Assembly (NCBI GenBank): GCA_037102815.1
Contig: BTPP01000003.1
Coordinates: 2,418,001 to 2,482,000 of the forward strand
DNA from: Neurospora intermedia
Taxonomy: Eukaryota; Ascomycota; Sordariomycetes; Sordariales; Sordariaceae
Direction of reading: 5' to 3'
Length of the DNA stretch: 64,000 bases
Notes under the pieces: generated by a model
Told to the model about the DNA's origin: nothing
The model's input: the letters and a program-made list of their open reading frames with translations, nothing else
The model's database searches: none
In this document: piece by piece, positions 51,801-61,984 of the stretch
Layout: each line of letters opens with the position of its first letter
Numbering within the stretch: position 1 is the first letter of the stretch
Position numbers and translations under genes: made by a program

Positions 51801-54800
51801 ATAAGAGGTTAAACTCTTTAACTATTTATATAAATTTTTTAATTACGAACGCTTCGAAGATTTTTCCTATATTACTAAATAATAATATTAGCCTCTATAC
51901 GCCCGCTAATTTCTATTAGGCGGCGCTCTTCCTGGGTTTTTTAAGGATAATTATTTTTATATTTTTGAACCGCTATAGGAAATATCCGAATCGGAGGTTG
52001 GCGGATATTAAATATACTATAGCCTACTGGAATAATTACTTATATATTTTTAGAAATTTATTTGAATATTAATTGATCCTAGGGGCTTTATTAAATATTA
52101 TCCAGGAGAGTACGTCCTAAACGTCCTCTTTATCAATTAATTTATTAATAACTATCGGTTTAGCGCTATTTAATAGTTTAATCCAATCTAGTAGGTAATT
52201 TATTAAGACCTCTACTTTTAAAAAGAAACGATCGGTAAGGATTTCAACCTTACTATTATAATTTCTAACTTCTATTGCCCCTTCATAGGTTTAAAGGGCT
52301 AATAATTTGGACGGGTCTACTAATTTATAACTTTAAGTACAAGCCTATTATTCTAGGGGCTAAAATCGATTTAGATTCTTCGAAGCCTCGGCGATACTAT
52401 TATATTATATAGCTTACTAAGCTTTTGTAATTATCCTCTTCTTTTTTATTATAATTTTAATAAAATCCCTTTAATTTAATATTATCCAATATTTAAACTA
52501 TTCCCAATATATCCTCCGCGTTTCTTTCGTTACCGTTTTATATCCTAATATCTACCAATTTACTCTCCTCCCTCGACCTTTCTTCCAATACGGGATAAAT
52601 TCCTCTACAATACTTATAAATTCTCTATTAAATTTATAAAAAGCAAACTTAAAATCCTCTATTATATTAATCCTTTTTAGGATTAATATCCGTTTCTCCG
52701 TTACCTCCTTCACCTTTATTATATTTATAAGATTCTAATTATATTTTCCTTCCTCTTCTACTTTTTTATTTTTTCTTCTTATTTAGACTTAGATTTCTTA
52801 AAGGTAATAATCCGAACTAATTTATTCGTACCTCTATACTCCCTAATATTCGGCTTCAACCCCGGGTAATAATTATATATAATTGATTATCCTATCCCTC
52901 TCTCCTCGTATTATATTCCCGAACCTTATTAATTTACTATAGGGGGTAAATAAATTAAATCTTTAATATTATACCTATATAAAGAAGCGAACAGCCCCTA
53001 AGCTAGTCCTATTCTTTAAATTCTAATCGGGATAATAAAAATTATAATCCCCAACTACAATTAGGTTTCCTATTAGGGGCCCAACCTTAAGAAATTTAAG
53101 GAGTAGCAATCCCTATTAATATTCTAGTATTCCTTATATAAAAATAGGAGAGTAAATAGAAAAAACGGTCGTTAATTCCCTTAAGCTTTTAAATATTATT
53201 ATAGCCTAGTCCTTTCCGACTTAGAAATTTAAATCCTTTAAATTCTATTTTTTATTTATATATATTACTACTCTTCCTTTCTCTATATAATTAACCCCGA
53301 AATACCTTCCGCCTTTAAGATAATAAATATCCCTATTTAAATTTCTACCCGGCTCCTAAATTGCTATAATATTATAAGTCTCCTTTTATTCGAATAGAAA
53401 TTTCCTTCTCTCGTACAATTTCCCTACGTTTTAATAGAGTATTTTTAATTAGATTATTAATTACCCTAAAATAGGGTTCCTTCTAATCCTTCTACGGAGG
53501 ATAAGGGTATTACTTCCTTAGGGGGGACTATAATCGTATAAATACTATTACTACTATACAACTAATTCCCTCCTATATTTTAAGAGCGTATATAAATATC
53601 TATCGGACCTTAAAGGTTTAATAACTTCAATCGGAAGGATAAATTAACGATCTTCTTTAACCGTCCCCTCTTTATAATTCTTCCAATATATCTCTCTAAA
53701 GTAGTAATAGTACGGGAATTAAAGGGAATATTTAAAAGGACGCCCTTATTTATAATTTCTATTATTAATTTTAATACCTTCCTAATTAGGTTCTTATAAA
53801 GGACGAACGCCCGTAGCCTTTTAATATATATAATAAACGCCTTTATAATCGCCTTCCGGAAAATAAAGTACTCCTTATAATTATATATATAGTAGCCCTT
53901 CTTCCTATACAACTTATAATAAATAAATAACTTATTATTATTAAACGGACAATTTACTTTACTAAAGTAATCTCCTTCGTATTTAATTTTACTATAGCGG
54001 ACACAAATATCTTCTTAACAATAGAATCTCGCTATATATCTAATTCCCTAATATTTAAAATATTATTAAACGTTACTCGAAGTTTAAAACGGTTCGTATA
54101 AATATATATTACTATCCTAAAGGAAAAGGTTATTTTAAAAGAAGTATACTACTAATACAATAATAACCTCTATTAGGAATAGACTTTTATTCTCTCTATC
54201 CCTTCTCTTCTATAACTAAATTCTAATAATAAACGCCTCCGGGTTCTTCTCCTTTACTATATTCAATATAACTTCCACTATAATATAATTATTAATACTA
54301 TTCTAAAGTACACCCCAGACTAATATACTTATAATACTTATAATAATAAAAGTATTAGGGCCGAAAACTTCTTTAACCTATATTTAATTATACTAATACT
54401 AATTACATATAAATTTATTAAATATAATTATATAATCTCCGGTCGTTAGTATTCTAATAATTATTCGGACTACTAAACCAATATTCTTCTTACTTAAGTA
54501 TATAGCTAAAATCGTCTTCGTATTTTTATTCGAATAATTTACAAATTCGGCGGTAATTATTACTCCTTTAATAGTAAACTATCGCTCGAAATTAGAAGGA
54601 ATAAACTTTTTAATAGTAATAAATAATTATTAAAAGGTAATACCGATTTTATTCGGGTTAATTTTCGCTATAATATTAATTTAACGCTTCGGTACTTCTT
54701 AGGCGCCTTTTTTAATCTCCTTCAGAATATCCTTCTTTAAATTATCGAAATCCTTCTTAATAATAAACTAATCGGTTCCAACCTTACTAACCTCGGGTTA

Positions 54801-55255
54801 TATAAACCCACTTTTTCTAACGTATACCTTCGCGAATTCGAAAAGTAACTCTCGAACCTAATAATAGTCCTCGGTCGAAATAATATTATAATCCGCAAAC
54901 TTATTCGCTCTAACAATAAACTTCTTCAATATTTCATCGTCTTCCTCCGTTTTATCCAAAGTCTTCGTAGTAAGTACGGCTTTAGGATTGTTATATATTA
55001 AAATTTCCGCGAGCGGGTTGTAGACGCTATTTTCGAATCCACGGGCACCGCCATCGATGGCCATCGGCAACGACGATACAACGCCGTCGCTGCGCTCGTC
55101 GTAGGACATCGTAAGGGACGTAAACGACCCTCCTAAATCGATTGCCTTTATCAATTTTCGTTTTGGAGCACTCCTCGACCAGAAATCGGCGTTTCCGGTT
55201 TCAAAGCAGTTTCCCTAGAATTCTATAAGGAATATTGGTATATAAAGGAATTAAT
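48870..55255 (-). mobile_element. Tad1-like LINE (non-LTR retrotransposon) relic
   Basis: About 6.4 kb read on the minus strand. The 3' end is at the left with an ATT-rich tail (about 48,870-48,890). Reverse transcriptase lies at about 50.9-52.2 kb, with GFANDINI (about 51,394-51,423), corresponding to the FADD catalytic box with one Asp as Asn, and a decayed GLPQGSPLSPxLF block at about 51,455-51,510. Endonuclease-like sequence is at about 52.8-53.5 kb and ORF1 at about 53.6-55.15 kb. A 13 bp direct repeat, aataaaattaata, lies at 48,857-48,869 and 55,256-55,268 and is a candidate target duplication, though AT-rich sequence makes chance matches easy. Stops are abundant. Both ends (48,885-49,110 and 55,000-55,200) keep GC-rich, little-mutated sequence. 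Confidence 0.75.
54858..55154 (-). pseudogene. LINE ORF1 amino-terminal segment, 98 aa open
   Basis: The start of the LINE's first frame, still open for 98 codons. It begins MIKAIDLGGSFTSLTMSYDE and includes ENSVYNPLAEILIYNN. The DLGGSFTS segment resembles the phosphate-1 loop of actin/Hsp70-fold ATPases (DLGTTxS), which is unusual for a LINE ORF1. The first about 60 codons have balanced codon use, and the rest shades into AT-rich decayed sequence. It could be a captured host fragment or simply the normal N-terminus of this LINE family; I cannot tell which. Confidence 0.45.
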
Positions 55256-56874
55256 AATAAAATTAATAGAATATAATCCAAACTTCTAAATATTAAAGCT
55301 AAAGACCTAGCAATAGAGTATAATATAGAAATACTATACAATATTTAATTAAGAGTAGAGAAAGAACGTTATAGTATAATAATATTAGAAAATAATTTAT
55401 AATACTTTACAAATAAAGTAATAGTACCCTAATAGCCTACTTTGTAAACCTAAATTCAAAGTACTATATATAATCAATAATAAATTAGCTAGCTTTCTAT
55501 CCTAGTAGTATAAATATATATATAGTAATAAAAAAAGGCCTTAGTGTCTTATTTAACCAAAGAATCATCTTACTTAGAAGAGTAATAAAGAATTAAATAA
55601 AGGGTAACGTATAAAAGGACTAGGAAGTACAAAGATCTTTTTTCGGTATTAATTATATAATAGCCCTAATACCCTTATTAACCTTCCTTTATTCTAATAT
55701 ATATTAATAATATTTATTAATAAAAGTAATAATGAAAACTCCTTATCCTTTAGCTCGTTATCGTCCAACTCCTCCTCTCCTACTTCTACAATACAATAAA
55801 GAGAGGTTAAAAGATTAACCTCTTCCTCTAATAATATTTATTTACCCCTACCTATAGTTTCTTTTTAATAATTAACTCTAATTCCGCTTTAATAAATTAT
55901 AATTCGTTTATAAAACTCTAGAATAATAAATTAGCTATCTTCTACTCTAGTTTCGTTTCGTCCAACGATATTATTACTTTTAAATCTTTAATCATTTAGG
56001 AAACAGAATACTTCTATTTAATTAAATATTAATAATTAAATACGTTGTAGTTTAACGTTAATTATATTTAACCCTTTTAAAAGAACTAATACTCTTTCCC
56101 TCAATACTCTAATAAATTAGATACAATTAAGAACTCTTCTACCGCTTAGGAATATAGGAAACCTTAAATTATTATTAAAAAATAGAACTCTATTGGTTCC
56201 TAAAAGTATTAACTTACTAAATAGTTTAGAATTACTTATAAATTTAATATAAATGTTTATTCAAGTAAGGAGGATTAATTAATCCCCGATCCTTTTAAAT
56301 TTTAGGAGGATTTCAAACCCGTCTACCCCCTCCAACTCCTCTCAGTACAAATATATATTATCGACCTCTATACCTATTTTGCAGCAAGGGTTATCCCCAA
56401 CAACCGGATTTAAAAACTTCTACTTAGTAAGAGAAATACCTATTATAAATAGAAGCCTAGTACCTAATAAAATAGCTACAGATATACTACTTAATTTTAA
56501 CTCCTATAAATTTATAATAAACTCCTTAGTCTATCCTATTTATTATATAGAATATAAATTAAATAACTTTCCTAACTATAATCCGAATAACCCTACCTAA
56601 ATTCTAATAGAATTTAAAGAAAGGTTTAATCTAAATATTTATTTAAGGCTACGGGGACCTTTAATAATTATTAGGATAACCTAGAATAATATTATTAGAA
56701 ATATAAATAATCGTCTCCTTACTAATAGTACTAAAGAAAAAGATTTAATTAGTAAAAGTAAAAGGAGATATAGGAGGAATAGGAACAATAGGGGAAGACG
56801 CTAATTATATATATATATATAAATAGTAATAAGTCTACTCAAAGGACTTGTCGCAAGACTCAAAGGGAGGATTT
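55256..56874 (+). other. unassigned 3' part of E2, right of the LINE
   Basis: Continuation of the post-integrase stretch of E2. It has one short open plus-strand segment at 56,379-56,600 and ends in a very basic Asn/Arg-rich tail (near 56,700-56,805), then a polypurine tract directly before the E2 3' LTR. The orientation therefore agrees with E2, but the product is not recognised. Confidence 0.45.
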
Positions 56875-57570
56875 AATTTAGGGTAGTATACGGGAATATA
56901 TACGTTAATTTATTTTCTACAATAATTTTTTTCAAACCTTCAGCAAGGGTACTAGATTAGAGGGTATACTTTCTAAATTAGATAGAGTTGAACAATTAGC
57001 ATTAATAGAAGATAAAAGAATATAGGACTAACTTAATAAAATAATAGATTAGAAAAGGTAGAAAAATAGGGATAATAGAGGAAGAAAAGAGATAAGGGGG
57101 ATAGATAGAACATTAAACTTCAAGAGGATAAAATAATAGATTATTACAATATTTATTCTTTATTATACTAAATAATTAGTCTTAGTTTAGTATTCTTAGT
57201 TGAATAAAATGATAGTTCTTAATAATCTCTAATTATTTACCTCTTTTTATTTTATTATATTAAATAATCTTTTATCCCTTTAGAGGGAATATACACTCGT
57301 TTCTCTATTTACTTATAGGAAGAAGATATTGAAAAATCTGACAACTATCTTCGTTTTCCAACAACGGCTGAATATTAAACTATTCAATAGGCACAAGACT
57401 TTAGTAAATCATTTCTAGCTCCATACCTCCCATCTCGACCATTTAGAAAGGTTTGAGAATCACCTACTACTTCACCAGATCAGACAGCTAAGAACTATAG
57501 TTCTTATACGTTGCATCGGTTGTAATAGTATGGTTGTTGTTTCTATTGTTGTGGTTTTCTCGCCATTTCA
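56875..57570 (+). repeat. E2 3' LTR
   Basis: 696 bp, starts AATTTAGGGTAGTATACGGG, ends CGCCATTTCA, then atatt. Its last about 230 bp retain many TG and CA dinucleotides, whereas its first part is as mutated as the surroundings. Confidence 0.9.
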
Positions 57571-60500
57571 ATATTATAAATTATACCGAGCTCGAAAGGT
57601 TGGCTATTATAGTAGAAATCCGGAATATAAATTTAACCGAGGAAATAATTATAAATATTATAACCAGCAACGGTTAATAGTATAAGGAAAGTTTCCCTCC
57701 CTAATTCTACCCTTTTATTAACGATTTAGCTAGCGTTTATTTATTCGAAGAATTCCGAAAAGCGGCGATTCTAACTAAGGCAATCTACCTAACCGGCGTA
57801 TTCGATTAGGACGTACCTCTTTACAAAGAAATAATTCGGTACGTATATTTAATTAAAATTTCTAATAAAAATATAAGGAAATTCCTTAATAAAGCCGACC
57901 GCCCAATTAAAATAAGAAATAAGATTATTACTATTCTAAAGAAGATAGAGGGATAGTATTATATTAACGAAGTAATAGTTTTCCTCCTATCCTTAGCCGA
58001 AGAAGTCCCGCCTAACCGATTTTATAATTATAAGATCGAATTTTAGCCGGGAATAACCCTACTTAATATAAAGTTGTACTATATATCCCTAATTAAAATT
58101 AGTATCGTTAAGAAGTAAATTAATAATAATTTAAGAAAGAGTTTTATCCGCCCGTTTTAATTAGCGGCTATTTCCCCTATTTTCTTAATAAAGAAGTTGG
58201 ACGGTAGCGTCCATATTTATATTAATTACCGAAGTATTAATAATATAATACTAAAATTATACTATCCGCTACTATTAATTAAAGAGATACTTAACGCTAT
58301 TTATTACGCGAAGATTTTTATTAAATTTAATATAATCGTTGCATTTAATAGAATTTACGTAAAAGAAGGATATAAATAGCTAATTGTATTTATAATCCGT
58401 TTCGGCCTTTATAAATCTATTATTTACCCGTTCGGTTTCTAAAGCGCCTTAAGGACGTTCTAGAACTATATTAATAATATTCTATATAATATCCTTAATA
58501 TATATATAATAGTATACTTTAATAACGTCCTAATTTATTTAAATAATAAAATAGATTACGAAAACTACATTAAGGAAGTCCTTTAATAGATAATCCGAAC
58601 GGGACTTTAAATTAATATTAATAAATATAAATTCTATATTATAAGGACAAAATACCTAGGTTTAATTATTATACCGGGAGGACTTAAAATAAACCCTAAT
58701 AAAATCTCCGCCGTTGTAACTTAGGAAACTCTAAAAATTAAAAGAGTATTATAGTACTTCCTAAGCTTTATTAATTTCTACTAATAATTTATTAAATACT
58801 TTTCGATTATTATTAGTTTACTATACGAATTAATAAAAAAGTCGGCTAATTAGTAATAGACCGACTAATATTAAAAGTCCTTTAAAGCTTTTAAAAAGGC
58901 TTTTAGTAGTAGCTTAGTACTTTGAATTTATAATTAATTTAAATAGACCGTCGTCGAAACGGACGCCTCGAATTAGGTCTATAATAGTATACTATCCTAG
59001 TATAATAAGAAGGGAATTTTATACCCGGTCGTTTACTTTAACTAATAATATTCCTCGGCCGAATATAATTATAATATTTATAATAAAGAATTATTCGCTA
59101 TTATTAAAGCCTTCGAAGAGTAGCGCCCTAAATTAAAAGGTATTTAAAAACCGTTCGAAGTCCTTACTGACTATAAAAGTTTAAAGACCTTTATAATTAA
59201 TAAATAATTTACCCCCCATTATATATATTAGTTTCAATTCCTCTCCCGTTTTAATTTTATAATTAAGTACCGCCCTAGATTTTTATAAGTACGTCCCAAC
59301 GCACTAAATAAGAAGCTAAAAAACTTACTTAAGGATGAAATTAACGAGAGGCTACTAGTTAGGAATAAAGTTTTATTCGACTATAATATTTTTATTAATA
59401 GAATATTCGTTCTAGAGGATAGGGGTAAAGAGGTTAATATTAATACCGAATATATTTATAACCTAAAGGTACTAAACGAGAAATTAATAAATAATTTAAT
59501 AGTAGAAGGTTATAAGAAATTAATAATATTTTAAAATATTATTATATACCTATCGGACCCTAACCGTCGAATATAATTTAAAAAAGTTAAAAATTATATA
59601 AAACGGGTCCCTTTCGCTAAATATTAAATAATCTAAGGATAGGCGTACTTCTATAGCGCCGTCCTCGTCAACCCTATTAATATAGAACTTTATCTTTCGC
59701 TCCTCTAATATATTTATAATTCGCCCGCTACCGGCTACCCGGGTTGTAAAAAGATTTATTTACTATTATTACATTCTTTCTTTTAATTAGGAATATACGC
59801 TATAGTCCAATTATATTACAAAATTTGTTTAGTATATACTAAGTTTAAACTATTATAATACGCCCCCTATAGTTTTTTAAAATTATTAGTAGTACTATTC
59901 GTACTATAGAGGGATATTTTAATTAATTATATTACTCCGTTTACGCTTTATTTGTATTGCGGATAAGATTTTAAATATATTACTATTATTATTAATTAAT
60001 TAATAAAGATACGGTATTATATCCTTATTATAGGCTTAACGGTAGAGGAATTAGTAGAACGTTTTATAGAGAGAATTTATAGTATTTATAAACTATTAGA
60101 TTCTATTATCTCTAACTGTAGTACCTAATTTATTTCGTACTTTTAGAAAGTCCTATTATTATAATTGGAGGTTGCCCTTAAACCCTCCTCTATTTTCTAC
60201 CCTACTATTAATAGTTAAATTAAACGTATTAATATTAAAATAGAGAAATACCTTTACTTCTATATTAATTAGATATAGGATAATTAGGTAAATTAGTTAC
60301 TAATTATAGAATTTGCTAAGAATAATCTAATTTCTAAAACTACCAGTATTTCCCCCTTCTTTACTAATTATAGTTTCTACCCCTATATAAATATTAAATT
60401 AATTAAATTATACCCGCTAGAAATATTGGTAGTATAATAAATTAAATATTTTAAGGCTAACGAATTAATTGACTAATTTAAATAAATATTAAACTTCGTT

Positions 60501-61239
60501 ACGAATTAAATATAATAGGCCTAATAGTATTATAAAAATAATATAAATATTTATCGATTAAATATATTAAAGTATAAGAAGGGGGATAAAGTCCTTCTTA
60601 ATGCTAAGAACCTTAATACCGGCTACCCCTATATTAAACTTACACCCCTCTTTAAAGGACCGTTCGAAATCCTTAAAATAAATAGCTATCGAATTACACT
60701 TAAACTCCTAATTAATATAAAATATAGCCTAACATTCTACGTTAGTAAAATTAAATTGTAGGACGAAGAGGGTCTATTAGGATAGACGGACGTAGAGGAA
60801 TAAAACGTTCGTACTAATTATAATTAAATTATAAAGAGGATTAATAATAGGGAAGATTCTATAGAATACGAATTCGAGAGGATCGATAAATATTGGAAGA
60901 ATAATAAAGGTCGTTAGGAATACTTTATTATTTAGGCACCCCTATATATACTATTATAGCAACCGTACGTTAATATATCTATAGTCCCCGATACTATACG
61001 GGCCTTCTACGACGGATATTTGGAAGTACTATACCTACCAGTTTGGACGGTAGTAGAAAAAAGGCGGAAGGAGAAGGAGAAAGAGGTAGAGCGGGAGGCT
61101 CTAATTCTATAATAGAGGTTATAATAATAACCGCCGGCGGTAGTAAAGGCTTTTCGAAAGCGGACCGCTTATTTAATAGGAATTTCTATTATTTTATATA
61201 ATATTAGTTAATTATATAGCTTCTTTTAGTCCAGAGAAG

Positions 61240-61495
61240 TATTATAGGGCTAGCTTATATACTTTGTGCTTAGTGCTAGTATATAGTAGTTTCTAAGACT
61301 ATTGTACGCTGTTATTACTACTAGTGAATTGCCGGCAGCTGATTGGTTAGAACGCTGCCTGCCGCGGGTCGGTTAGACCCGCCGGCGGTCGCCTTTATAA
61401 AGCCAGCCTTCCGGGCACTCGGTTGCACTTCTCTTCCTTTCTCCTTCGTGCAATTACGCATAATCACATCTACTATCTACCCTTTGCCCGTGATA
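61240..61495 (+). repeat. E1 3' LTR
   Basis: 256 bp partner of 32,526-32,781, starting TATTATAGGGCTAGC after a CCAGAGAAG purine tract and ending CCCGTGATA. Followed by the target duplication gtacc. Confidence 0.9.
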
Positions 61496-61984
61496 GTACC
61501 CTTTAAAATTAAACCCGCTAAGGAAAATCCTTATTCTTTAAAAGATGTAGAAGGTTTATATCGATTAAAGAGAATATTTATATAGACGAAGAAGTAATTT
61601 AAAGATTTGGCTTTTATTAATTTTATTACCTTCGATTACTACCTTTAATAAGGAGAATAATTAGAATCTACTAGTCTCTACGAGATTAATAGTCTAATTA
61701 AAAATTTATAATTAAGAAGAGATCCCTTAGAATTAGATAAGGAGGAGTTTAAATAGTTAGTAGACAAGAAATTACTATAATATTATTACTCTTATTGAAA
61801 CGTATTTAGTAAGAGAGCTTCTAATACCCTTCTAGATAAGAAGGGTAATATTGATTATAAAATTACCTTCGAGGACGGTAGAAGGCTAGAAGAATTCGGA
61901 TATAATAGTCTTTATAAAATAACCTTAAAGGAATTTGAAGAATACTAAAAGTATATTACTAAGAATTTATAGAAAGGTTTTATT

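Larger units (their letters stand above)
35809..57570 (+). mobile_element. large Gypsy-type LTR retroelement E2 (fossil), nested in E1 and holding a LINE
   Basis: LTRs of 696 bp at 35,809-36,504 and 56,875-57,570, with flanks atatt at 35,804-35,808 and 57,571-57,575. A tRNA-like primer-site candidate (about 36,525-36,550) follows the first LTR, and a purine tract (CAAAGGGAGGA) precedes the second. Plus-strand parts: gag about 37.8-39.5 kb, protease/N-terminal pol about 41.0-41.9, reverse transcriptase about 42.7-43.2, RNase H about 43.3-43.9 and integrase about 44.0-45.2. Without the LINE it is still about 15.4 kb, because a long unassigned stretch follows integrase (45.7-48.85 and 55.26-56.86 kb). 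Very many breaks, RIP-type. Confidence 0.8.
32526..61495 (+). mobile_element. Gypsy chromovirus-like LTR retroelement E1 (fossil), nested in E3 and holding E2
   Basis: Two 256 bp LTRs bound the element, and the 5 bp flanks are gcacc (32,521-32,525) and gtacc (61,496-61,500), a target duplication with one C-to-T difference. Removing E2 leaves about 7.2 kb, a normal size for Ty3/Gypsy. Plus-strand parts in order: gag about 33.0-34.7 kb with a basic, Gly-rich end, protease region about 34.7-35.8, then, beyond E2, reverse transcriptase about 57.9-58.7, RNase H about 58.8-59.3, integrase about 59.6-60.6 and a likely chromodomain near 60.85-60.95. Very many RIP-type breaks. Confidence 0.85.
19366..61984 (+). 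mobile_element. outer Gypsy-type LTR retroelement E3 (fossil, split by E4 and E1)
   Basis: Three plus-strand segments belong to it: 19,366-20,212 (probable LTR, leader and start of gag), 29,548-32,525 (gag and protease region) and 61,501-61,984 (sequence immediately before and into the reverse transcriptase). They are separated by E4 and E1, whose clean target-site duplications show that E3 sequence is continuous across each gap. It is cut again at 61,985 by E5, and the rest of pol and the 3' LTR lie beyond the window or are lost. Family assignment to Metaviridae (Ty3/Gypsy) rests on the gag-PR-RT order and RT-proximal signature. Broken by very many RIP-type changes; the oldest layer of the stack. 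Confidence 0.65.
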
